From positions 372,001 to 436,000 of the forward strand of contig JPHH03000011.1 of NCBI GenBank assembly GCA_000750105.3: a stretch of DNA of 64,000 bases, read 5' to 3'. The notes beneath the pieces were generated by a model. The model was not told the DNA's origin. It saw nothing but the letters and a program-made list of their open reading frames with translations, and ran no database searches. Positions 55,324 through 64,000 of this stretch are shown piece by piece. The position numbers were made by a program, and so were the translations under genes. This DNA is from Tolypocladium sp. Sup5 PDA-1. Its lineage: Eukaryota > Ascomycota > Sordariomycetes > Hypocreales > Ophiocordycipitaceae. Numbering within the stretch: position 1 is the first letter of the stretch; every line of letters begins with the position of its first letter.

Positions 55324-57722
55324 ATGACCGTCGCCAACGAGTTAACGCATCGCAACCAACCCCATGGGAACATGGCTGTCGAGGAACGTTTCGAAGTGTT
55401 GAAGGAGATTGGTGATGGAAGCTTCGGAAGCGTCGTTCTGGCCAGAGTCAGGACGGCTGGTGCTAATGTCGCCCGGCGCGGGTCGGTGGTAAGTTTACGC
55501 CTGTCCGGCTGCCCGCCTGGCACCTTTCTAAACCCAATTCCTAGGTTGCCATCAAGTCCATGAAGAAGACTTTCGACTCGCTTGCGCCATGTCTGGAGCT
55601 GCGGGAAGTCGTCTTCCTGCGGACGCTGCCGCAACACCCGCACCTCGTTCCCGCTCTGGACATCTTTCTTGACCCCTACACCAAGAAGCTGCATATTTGC
55701 ATGGAGTACATGGAAGGGAACCTCTACCAATTGATGAAGGCTAGGGATCACAAGTGCCTCGACAACGGGAGCGTCAAGAGCATCCTCTTCCAGATCATGC
55801 AGGGCCTGGAGCACATCCACTCGCACCACTTCTTCCATCGCGATATCAAACCCGAGAATATCCTCGTTTCGACATCATCACACCAAGAATCCACCAACTC
55901 GTTCCGACGCTACTCCGCTCTCGTCACTCCGCCATCGACCCCTCCTACCTACACCGTGAAGCTGGCCGACTTTGGCCTGGCCCGAGAGACCCACTCCAAG
56001 CTGCCGTACACGACCTACGTCTCGACGAGATGGTACCGGGCGCCCGAGGTGCTTCTGCGGGCCGGTGAGTACTCCGCGCCCGTCGACATCTGGGCCGTCG
56101 GCGCCATGGCCGTCGAGGTTGCGACCCTGAAGCCGCTCTTCCCTGGCGGAAATGAGGTTGATCAGGTGTGGAGGGTTTGCGAAATCATGGGCAGCCCCGG
56201 CAACTGGTACAACAAGGCTGGAGTACGCGTCGGCGGAGGGGACTGGCGCGAAGGCACCCGGCTGGCCGGGAAGCTGGGCTTCTCGTTCCCCAAGATGGCG
56301 CCGCACGCCATGGATACCATCTTGCAGTCTCCCCAGTGGCCGCCTGCACTCAGCAACTTCGTCACCTGGTGTCTGATGTGGGACCCCAAGAGTCGACCTA
56401 CATCATCGCAGGCCCTTGTGCACGAGTACTTCCAAGACGCTGTGGATCCAATGAGGCCCAAGTCGTCAGCTTCCAAGATGCTGGGACGCAAGCAGTCAGA
56501 CTTGGGCCGCGGCTCCAAGGATGCCAGCGGCGCCTCGCAAACTTCCAAGCCGTCTTGGTTCCGCAAGTCCCTCATCGGCCGGACCGAAGCGCCGGAGCCA
56601 GCTGTGGCTCAGGTGCAGGTCAAGGAGACTGCTGGCCCACGACCATCCCCGGTCCACGCCTCGGCAACCACCGACATCCCGAATGGAAAGCCACGACCCA
56701 GTGCCAACAAGCGAAGTACCTGGGCCAATGGACTTTCCAATGTGGCCCCCATGCCTATCCTGCCCACGATCCGGCCCATCTCGCCGCTGTCCGATGCTGT
56801 AACTGCTCGTGCCAACAATGGACAACCCGAAGCTAGCGCTAATGGCCGTGGTCAGGAAAAGTCCAAGAAGATTGGCAGACAGCTGTCCGTGGCATCGAGC
56901 ACCAACAACTACACCGAACTGCACCGCCAGCAGGCCGAGCGTGCACTCAATGGCAACTCCGGACTCGCCTCCCCACCCAGCGGCCACAAGGAGAGTTTCT
57001 TCTCGCACCTGCGCAAACGGGCCAGGCGCTTCTCAGGGCGCCACCAAACGCCCGTCTCACCATCGTACGAGGACATGGAGGCGCAAATTGGCTGCGGACC
57101 CTGGGCAAGCAATCGGTCATCGATGGTCGTCGATCAGCAACAGACCCCAGTCCCCAAGGCCGAGGTGTACGAGTCCTTGGATAAGGCCCTCCGCGATGTG
57201 CAGCACAACCTGGACTCTCGATCACCGATGCCGCCAAACCACCAGTATACGACAAACAGCAAACTGAAGCGACATCACTCCTTGCCTCAGCAGCAGGCTC
57301 GGTCCGTTGACAACCTTATTGGTGCCGCTCGCACGGGACCCATCTCGAGCCGTACACGACGAGCGCAGGCGACCCAAGGAGTTCATCAGTACGAGGCTCC
57401 GGCCGAAGAGGATGAGCTTCTCGACGAGGTCTTGACCTCGACGCAGCGGGCCATGACGCGAATGGACGGGACCGGCAAGACTTTGAGGCAATCAGCCAGC
57501 AACCTGGGCCTGACAAGCCCACATCCGTACCCTAGCCCGGCGCCATCGGCCAATGGCAACCAAGTACTCTACGGAGACGGCCACGAGGCTCTGACACCAA
57601 AGCCTCTGGACCTCAGCAAGAAGACAGACAGCCAGTACAAGTGGCCAACTCCGCCCTACGAGGGTAGCGAGTGGGGGGCGTCTGCCTCGGCGAGCATCTG
57701 GGCCGCCGGAAACAGATTCTAG
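55324..57722 (+). CDS. Ime2/RCK-family serine-threonine kinase (MAK/ICK-like)
   Basis: CMGC kinase related to yeast Ime2, Neurospora ime-2 and Ustilago Crk1, which control sexual development, light response and morphogenesis. Exons 55324-55488 and 55545-57722 encode 780 aa; the 56-base intron precedes the ATP lysine exon. The Gly loop is EIGDGSFGSV, the ATP Lys is Lys59, HRDIKPEN has Asp155, DFG has Asp197, and the activation loop holds Thr-Thr-Tyr at 211-213 in front of VSTRWYRAPE. An insertion of about 25 Ser/Thr/Pro residues stands between HRD and DFG. After the kinase domain (to about residue 375) a long Ser/Pro-rich C-terminal region follows, with WFRKSLIGR and KESFFSHLRKRARRFSGRH as basic islands, as in other fungal Ime2 kinases. 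A very long promoter suggests complex control. Confidence 0.93.
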
Positions 57723-59847
57723 GCGAGTTTACCGACGAGGAGGAGGAGCAAGGACCTTGAACATGATCACGTCCAGACCGGGGCAGGAAAAGTTACGTTG
57801 GGTGCTCCATCTCGCATATAAACGGCGTTTGTGGGTGTTGGAAGGGAACACATTGCTCTCATTTATCGATTTTATTTCGGCGGTTTGATTCACTGGCATC
57901 TCGACTCGGCTATACTACGATCTTTATTACCCCCCCTTCGATTCTATACGGCCACTTCCGCGTTGCCTGTTCTTCAAATCACTGCCTGGTTCGGCACTCT
58001 GCCACGCGCAACTCACTATTTATTGGATTTTTTCTTCGTTCGGAATCTTTGAGCGGCCTGAGCACCAAATACCCCCTATATAGACTGACAAGGGCGAGCG
58101 CAACTCTTCCCCGTGCAATCTGCTTGAAGCAAAACACCTCATTTTTCAGCAACCTTCGTTTCTTTTGTTAGACTACATACACATTCAGAAGGGGGAGTAC
58201 CGGGCGTTGTTGCGGGCGGCTGGGCAGCCCAATACAAGTCCCTAGCAGAATATACAATTCAGGGTCTCTCTCTAGAGGCCCTGTAGTTGGCTGAGATGCA
58301 AGATGGGTCTGATTGGTGACGCGATGTATATCTCGGCGAGCGAGCAACCAATGTCGTCCAGTCGTGGCATGACCTGCTGTTTTCACGTGCGCTACCTTTG
58401 AAGCATCGACCCCCATGAGGGAGCGGCTGGGATCTCTGAGATGGCCAACGCCGAGGAGTACGAATATAACTACGTACTCGAGAGACGTGGAAATCGCACG
58501 TGAAGGGGGTCACTGGAGGCTTCCCGTACCTTGTCGGAAGACTGTGCGACGCTGCCAGATGGTTCGACACGCACATGCAGAGCGTTGCCTGAGGTTTGCA
58601 GGAACCTGGTTCCAGGCAGAACCTCCGAGCGTCGATGGATTGGGCGACGCAACGCGTCAGCTCAGAGTGGGCGGGGACCGGGAATGTATACTTCGTATAG
58701 GCCGTATGGCACAAGAGAGACGCTGGACATGGCCAGGCAAGGCAACTAGGCACACTCGTTTGTACATACTCGTAAGTTGATGCCTGCCATGACAGCAAGG
58801 GGCAGAGGCGGAGTCGTTGACGCATGGCGCCCGCATTAGTTATGTCGATCTCAAACAGGCTGGCGCAGAGCCGCGAAGGCTTGGATCCGTCAGGCTGTGT
58901 TCCGTGTCGCACAGCACGGCGAGGCATTGGCATCTGTCAGCCTCAAGTACGAAGTACCTTGGTCGCATATACTTCCTCGTAGGTAGAGGCGATGAATGGA
59001 AGAACAATGCGTGTGGTAAATCGCATCTGAATAGCAGCCTTGTACGGCCTGAATGGACGATGGCGGCTCTCGCCGGAGTCGCCGACGGGAGACACAAATA
59101 GATGCACCAGCTACTATCGTCACGTGCCCCAGGCACAACGGCGTCTGCTGTGGTGTTGTCCCAGGAAGCTGGGCTGAGCGATGAGGGAACCCGAAAACCA
59201 CCCACCAACAGCACCCCCTGGCAGGCAGCAGAATAGGCGCAGCAGAAAACGCTCTGTCACTTGCGAGCGATCTGGTCTTTCCCCTCTCATCGATCCTTTT
59301 CTTTGCCGGCTGCCTGACAACTAGGGCATCCCTTTTTCTCGTGCCTGGACTGGATTGCTTTTACATGAGAGCTGCACTTGGGAGACCCGTTGTGGCTCAA
59401 GTGTGACGGCGGGGTAGCTTGGCGGAAGAGGACAGCGTCAGCGGGATTCATCGGCGAGAACCAACACGTTTTGCGACGACAACCACGACGACCACGACGA
59501 CACTGATTCGACGGCTGTTGCGAAACACTTTATATGTGAACTTGCGCGAATACTCTGGGCCACTGCATTGCCGCGCTGCGAGCGTCTGACCCTGCGTTTG
59601 CGACGAATACGAGTGAGGTCGCCTGTCGCCGCCCCGCCCCTCCGAGTCTTCACACATCGACAAGTTCGTGACGCTCATCTCTGGCACCATAGTGCGAGTA
59701 CAAGGGGAAACACATTGGCGCTCCCCTGGCGGTGATAGTTGGCGGACTGGTATGACTCAAAACGACGACGGCTCACGGAACACCGGGAAGAGAGGACGCA
59801 GAAAGACCAGACGGTGAGAGGCATCACTCATCCAGTCGAGCTGCGCC
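57723..59847. other. 2.1 kb intergenic region
   Basis: No gene is recognised between the Ime2-family kinase and the Hsp70-like gene. GTACGAAGTAC lies at 58947-58957 with related motifs nearby (58455, 58685, 58770). The longest open frame (224 codons on the minus strand at 58259-58933) has no domain. Confidence 0.5.
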
Positions 59848-62131
59848 ATGCAGGCAAGCAACAACAGCGCCATGAGCCTCAACCTGCCGCTGCGCACCAG
59901 TACCAGCCGTCGCAACCAGGAGAGCCGCAGCTACTTTACCAGCTACACGCCGCCGAGCTCGACCGAGGCCATCAATGGGCCGGTCCGGGAGCCGGCGAGG
60001 GAGCAGCCGCCCATCAGCGACCGGCTGATTGTGGGCGTCGACTTTGGCACGACCTTTTCAGGGTGAGTTTGCTGTTATGCTTTGCTTTTATTCCGGTGCC
60101 CCTGGAGAGGATTCCGCGTCGTTGGGAGACGTGACGAGTGAGTCCTGGTGTGTTGGTGCCGGACGATGCAGGCGTCCGTCGTAGTGACCCCTCCGGCTCT
60201 CAAGTGAGATGCGCTGCATGCCCTTGTTTGAGAGGAAGGAAGAAAGAGCAAGATTGGCGCCTTTGACCGTGGACCCACGACTGACCTCGTTGCAGTGTCG
60301 CGGCCGTCTACACTTCCACCCCCGACGACATCGAAATCATCAAGACCTGGCCTGGAGGCAACGGCATCACCTCCGACAAGGTCCCCACGGAGATTGCCTA
60401 CGACTTTCCTGCCAATGCCGTACCGGGATCAGAACCTACGGCAAAATGGGGCTTCCAGTTCAGACCGGAGGAGTCGCGTCTCCGCTGCATCAAGTTGTTT
60501 CTCGATCGATCCCAAAAGCTGCCCTTTTACGTCAGCCCCCTCGACACGGCCGCCCAGCTGAAGCGCTTCAACAAGAACGTCGTCGACGCCGTCAGCGACT
60601 ACCTGACCCAGATATATAAGCACACCATGGACACGCTGACCCGGCGCTACGGCGAGTCCTTTATGGCGTCCACAAATGTCGAGTTCGTCCTGACGTGTCC
60701 GGCCGTGTGGAGCGATGCGGCCAAGAACACGACGCTGTTGGCCGCAGAGCGGGCTGGCATGGGAAGCCGATCCGAGATTCAGATGATCAGCGAGCCGGAG
60801 GCGGCTGCGGTGTACACGCTCAAGGCGATCCAGCCCAATCATCTCAGCATTGGCGACAACTTTATCGTGTGCGATGCCGGAGGCGGCACTGTCGAGTGAG
60901 TACATGAACCGTTGATAAAGAGGCGAGAAACCCAATGTCACTAACAACATGTTAGTCTGATTGCGTACAAGATCATCTCCCTGAAGCCCCTGCGGGTCGA
61001 GGAATCCGCCGTCGGTACCGGAGGACTATGCGGAAGCGCCTTTTTAAACTACAGATTCGAAGAGCATGTCAGAAACAGACTTGGACAGACGCGGTTCGAT
61101 GAGATGAAGGCGAAAAAGGGCAAGACTTGGCAGATGGGGCTCAAGTACTTTGAGGAATTCGTCAAGCGCAACTTCAACGAAGACGAGTATCAAGAGGTCA
61201 ATGTCCCGTTCCCCGGTTTGCCCGACGACGAGGAGGCCGGCCTCGACTCGGGCTTCCTGGTCATGACCGCAGAGCAGATCAAGGACATCTTTGAGCCTGT
61301 GGTCAAGGAAGTCTGCGACCTAGTCAACGGCCAGGTCGAAGGCCTCCGGGCCAAGGGCGGCATCGTGTCGGGCATTGTTCTCGTCGGCGGTTTCGGCCAG
61401 AGCGACTATCTGTATCGACGACTCAAGCAGCATTTCACGAGCGCCGCACCGCCTCCCTACAGCGAGCGGCCAACACATGCGAGTGTCAGCGCGACCCAGG
61501 AGAATGGGTCCATCGAGGTGATGCAGCCGGTGTATGCGTGGACCGCCGTGGTTCGCGGCGCGGTGCTTCGGGGGCTGGAAGGCAACATGGTCATCTCGCG
61601 AAAGTCTAGAATGCACTACGGGACGTCTTATGCCACGGTGTACGACGAGGAGAAGCATTCCGTCAGCGAGCGGTACTGGTCACCGCTGTGGGAACGGTGG
61701 ATGGTCTCGGACCGGATGCAATGGCACATTGCCAAGGTACGTTTGCTCATCATCTTTGTGCACCTGCTCGCTGGGAGTTGAGTCTGACACAGATATAGGG
61801 CGAGGCGCTCTCGCCGCTGTCACCCATCGCCTTCCACTACACACGCAACTTCCGGCCCGGCCAGTCACTCATCGTGACGGACGACCTGATCGCATGCGAC
61901 GCTGACGAGCCGCCGGCGGCCTACACACGAGACTTGATCAACGTGTGCACGATGACGACGGACCTCAACGCAGTGCCGCGGAGTCTGTTCACCCGGCTGA
62001 CGACGACGCGCGGCGTCGAGTTTGACAACCTCGACTTTACCCTAGAGATGATTGTGGACAGCGCAGGGCTGGGGTTTGAGCTCAAGGTGGATGGCGTGCG
62101 TTATGGAAGGGTAGAGGCCGAGTTTCACTGA
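59848..62131 (+). CDS. divergent Hsp70-like ATPase (HSPA12-like, fungal type)
   Basis: Actin-fold ATPase related to Hsp70 but of the HSPA12 type. Exons 59848-60062, 60296-60895, 60956-61736 and 61799-62131 encode 642 aa; the first intron is 233 bases, the others 60-62. Residues 1-60 are a disordered N-terminus; the phosphate-1 loop is GVDFGTTFSG at 63-72, with VFVLTCPAVWS-like VEFVLTCPAVWSDAAKN, the phosphate-2 loop CDAGGGTVDL and the adenosine motif VLVGGFGQSDYL. Canonical Hsp70 substrate-binding and EEVD parts are absent; the C-terminus is a short beta-rich segment (DNLDFTLEMIVDSAGLGFEL). Fungal genomes hold many such genes, some beside heterokaryon-incompatibility loci; a chaperone or sensor role is inference. 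The second Met (residue 9) is an alternative start. Confidence 0.88.
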
Positions 62132-62640
62132 CGAGGGGCGGGGCATGTACGCTGTGGAAAGAGTGGGAGGGTGTGAATCGGAGCATGCCATGAGTAAAGG
62201 CCTGTTGCATGCTCGGCAGGACGACGACAAGGTGCGAACGAGGGCTCGCCTGCATATATCGCAGCGGTGATGGAGGGCAAAGCGAGGTCTATCTATACTA
62301 TTGCAGATGGAATCCAACCCATGATTCACGGAACCTCGGACGTCCACGGTACTGCGGGGAAGCAGGTTACTCTGAACTGAAGACGCCAAACCGTTACGCA
62401 GACGAGCATATTGTGAAAAAGTTTGCTGCCACGATGCTGTGAGAGACTTTTAACCGTGAAGAACGTACGTGCAATACCGCTCGTCATTGAATGCGGAAGT
62501 CCTGGTGGCACGCCATCTGCCGTTGTATAAATATCTATTGGAAGCTTGAAGGATACCCTTGGAGTTTCGGTGTGAACGGGATATCCTGCAGGGTGCCCAT
62601 ATCAAAGATACAAATACAAGGAGGCGAGCGGAAAGACAAG
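62132..62640. other. intergenic region between the Hsp70-like and orphan genes
   Basis: About 500 bases with no recognised feature; it should include the 3' end of the Hsp70-like transcript. Confidence 0.5.
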
Positions 62641-63220
62641 ATGCCTCGCAGCAGGCCCCAGCTTCGGAGATGCGAGAACGACTCGTTTGCGGCCATGGAG
62701 CGGGATCAAGGGGATACGATGACGTTTAGCTTCCGGGTGCCCAACCTGACGATGCCGGGTACTTTGCTCCCTTGCACACTCAGGCTCCCGCACCGATGGC
62801 TAACCAGATGCCGTCAGAGCTGGCCGCAACGACACGCATAGACGACGGGTACCGCGCGCAGCTCGCGGCGCTGAGGACGCGGGAGTGGCTGCGCGGCGTG
62901 CACGAGCGGTTCGCCGGGCTGCCGCTGGAGGAGGAGCTGGTGCTCGCGGCGGTGGCGACGATGGAGTGGGAGGCTGCGCGGCGGAGGGTCGATGCGAGGC
63001 GGGACGGGCAGCCTGAGGGGGAGCGGTTCTGGGAGGAGGTTGCGAGCCTACTGGGTGAGTGCCGTAAGTGATGTTCGCGATGCTCGGCCGTACTCGGTCA
63101 GTGGTTGTGAAGGTGCTGACGAAGAGAGCGATAGGACGGGAGGGGAGGACGGAGGTGAAGGGGGAGGATGATGAGTCAGTGTTTGAGATGGGGGGTGTGC
63201 CTAATTGGAGGTTGGGTTGA
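62641..63220 (+). CDS. small orphan protein, three exons
   Basis: I do not recognise this product. A hand-spliced model with exons 62641-62736, 62784-63054 and 63135-63220 gives 150 aa in one continuous frame; introns are 47 and 80 bases, the second with a GCTGAC branch site. The first intron is at the short end and its branch site is weak. The middle exon encodes a charged, helical segment rich in Arg, Glu and Ala (RAQLAALRTREWLRGVHERF, EEELVLAAVATMEWEAARRR). The last exon ends in an acidic, Gly-rich tail (GEDDESVFEMGGVPNWRLG). There is no signal peptide or membrane helix. The strong GC bias of third positions in the middle exon speaks for coding. It could be a lineage-specific gene or the tail of an unknown family. 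Confidence 0.5.
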
Positions 63221-63822
63221 GCGGTGACGGAATATAATGATGATATTATGGCTCTGCATCTTGTTCTGTTCGATGGCCGTCATGCATATGAGAGGGTTGG
63301 CGCGGCTGACCAGCTCAACGTGAGGGTTGTAGTCGTGGTTATTCTGAGGGAAAATGTCTGTCCTTCAACAATACTTCTCCAAGGACCTCTTCCGCCGCAG
63401 ACGCATGGAATGCCCGTGCTTGAAACAAGAATAGATATTGCCGTGCGGTTGCAGCGGGAGGAATCAAATATAAAGGAGGCTCACTGCCACATTCGGTGAA
63501 AGTGACCTTACCCTGAAGGGCCCGGAACCGTGGTTGAGTGGGGGCTGCGACCCGAATCCACCAAACCCGTCCCACAGTGGGCTGCATGGGCCGAATACAC
63601 CATCTTGAATGGATGCCAATGACGTCCGCCCCGTGCCATGCCGAGCGCGACAGATTTCGCTCACTCGGCCAATTTTTTTAATCTCTCACTCTCCGCGCCG
63701 CATGTACCGTCTGAGTCCCGAGCCCCCAAGCGGATAGGGGTGAGAGGGCAGGCAGGGCGCGAGAGAACTCTCTCTCCTTCACACTACTCGTACACGTTTG
63801 CGCTCCGGGAAATCTCGACACC
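63221..63822. other. intergenic region, promoter of the SET-domain gene
   Basis: 600 bases without a recognised gene; it carries the promoter and leader of the gene that runs off the right end. Confidence 0.55.
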
Positions 63823-64000
63823 ATGGGCGAGCTAGTCAACGACGGCGAGATGGACGTCCAGATGCGCATCGACACGCTCGTCTCGTGGGCCACTGCTCAC
63901 GGCGCCGCGCTGCACCCCGCCGTCGACGTCTACAACGATGCCCAAACGGGCCTCTCGTTCCGCGTCAAGCCCTCCGCCAGAACGCCCCTGCAGCCCTTTG
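63823..64000 (+). CDS. SET-domain protein (Rubisco-LSMT/SETD-like lysine methyltransferase), 5' end only
   Basis: The window ends 59 codons into this gene. The start MGELVNDGEMDVQMRIDTLV is followed by SWATAHGAALHPAVDVYND and GLSFRVKPSARTPLQPF. The pattern of a short acidic start, a WA.AHGA.LHP motif and a FRV(K).. segment is the N-terminus of fungal SET-domain proteins of the RKM/LSMT type that methylate ribosomal or other cytosolic proteins. No catalytic motif is inside the window, so the call rests on this start only. The ATG follows a CT-rich leader and is the first in frame. Confidence 0.65.
   Translation, partial: MGELVNDGEMDVQMRIDTLVSWATAHGAALHPAVDVYNDAQTGLSFRVKPSARTPLQPF

Noticed and set aside
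1..64000. CRISPR arrays, bacterial operons, insertion sequences and RIP-mutated transposons
   Set aside because: I found no regularly spaced repeats, no transposase or reverse-transcriptase motifs and no AT-rich blocks; spliced genes show that the DNA is eukaryotic.

Overview
This window is nuclear DNA of a filamentous ascomycete, most likely a sordariomycete of the Hypocreales type; I do not name a species. The grounds are GC-rich coding sequence, spliced genes with mostly 50-70 base introns (GT...AG, branch sites of the CTAAC/CTGAC type), pyrimidine-rich leaders, no operons, and close resemblance of the products to filamentous-fungal families (Dicer-like 2, Ime2-type kinase, fungal Dpl1, Stc1, a DUF7514-type domain). 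Gene models were spliced by hand: every complete model closes in frame from ATG to stop, but none is supported by transcript data.

Layout. 1-12.9 kb: a GPI-anchored aspartic protease, a vacuolar-type amino-acid transporter with an overlapping uORF, a 35-residue Cys-rich microprotein, the Rho1 GTPase (minus) and mitoribosomal protein uL24m. 13.8-21.8 kb: urease G protein UreG, ribosome-biogenesis factor Tsr1 (minus) sharing a 256-base divergent promoter with U3 snoRNP protein Utp7, peptidyl-tRNA hydrolase 2 (minus) and nicotinamide riboside kinase. 21.9-37.3 kb: Dicer-like 2 (minus), an RCC1/Ats1-like protein, proteasome alpha2 (minus), a RING-CH membrane ubiquitin ligase, an Mnn10-type mannosyltransferase and sphingosine-1-phosphate lyase. 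39-49.3 kb: a DUF7514-type protein, an unknown coiled-coil protein (minus), a mitochondrial pyruvate dehydrogenase kinase and an Stc1-domain protein (minus). 49.3-55.3 kb is a 6 kb gene-poor stretch that ends in the long leader of an Ime2-family kinase gene. 59.8-64 kb: an HSPA12-like Hsp70, a small three-exon orphan gene and the start of a SET-domain protein gene.

Most genes are single-copy housekeeping genes that work independently. Links that can be argued are Tsr1 with Utp7 (both 40S subunit assembly, shared promoter), Rho1 with Mnn10 and the GPI-protease (cell wall and secretion), and Dicer-like 2 with the Stc1 protein (RNA silencing and heterochromatin, 22 kb apart). No transposon, RIP-like AT-rich block, tRNA, rRNA or secondary-metabolite cluster was recognised. 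The less ordinary items are the Cys-rich microprotein, the recurrent GTAC-containing palindromic motifs confined almost entirely to intergenic DNA, the micro-exons in Dicer and Stc1, the 6 kb gene-free block and the orphan gene near 63 kb.
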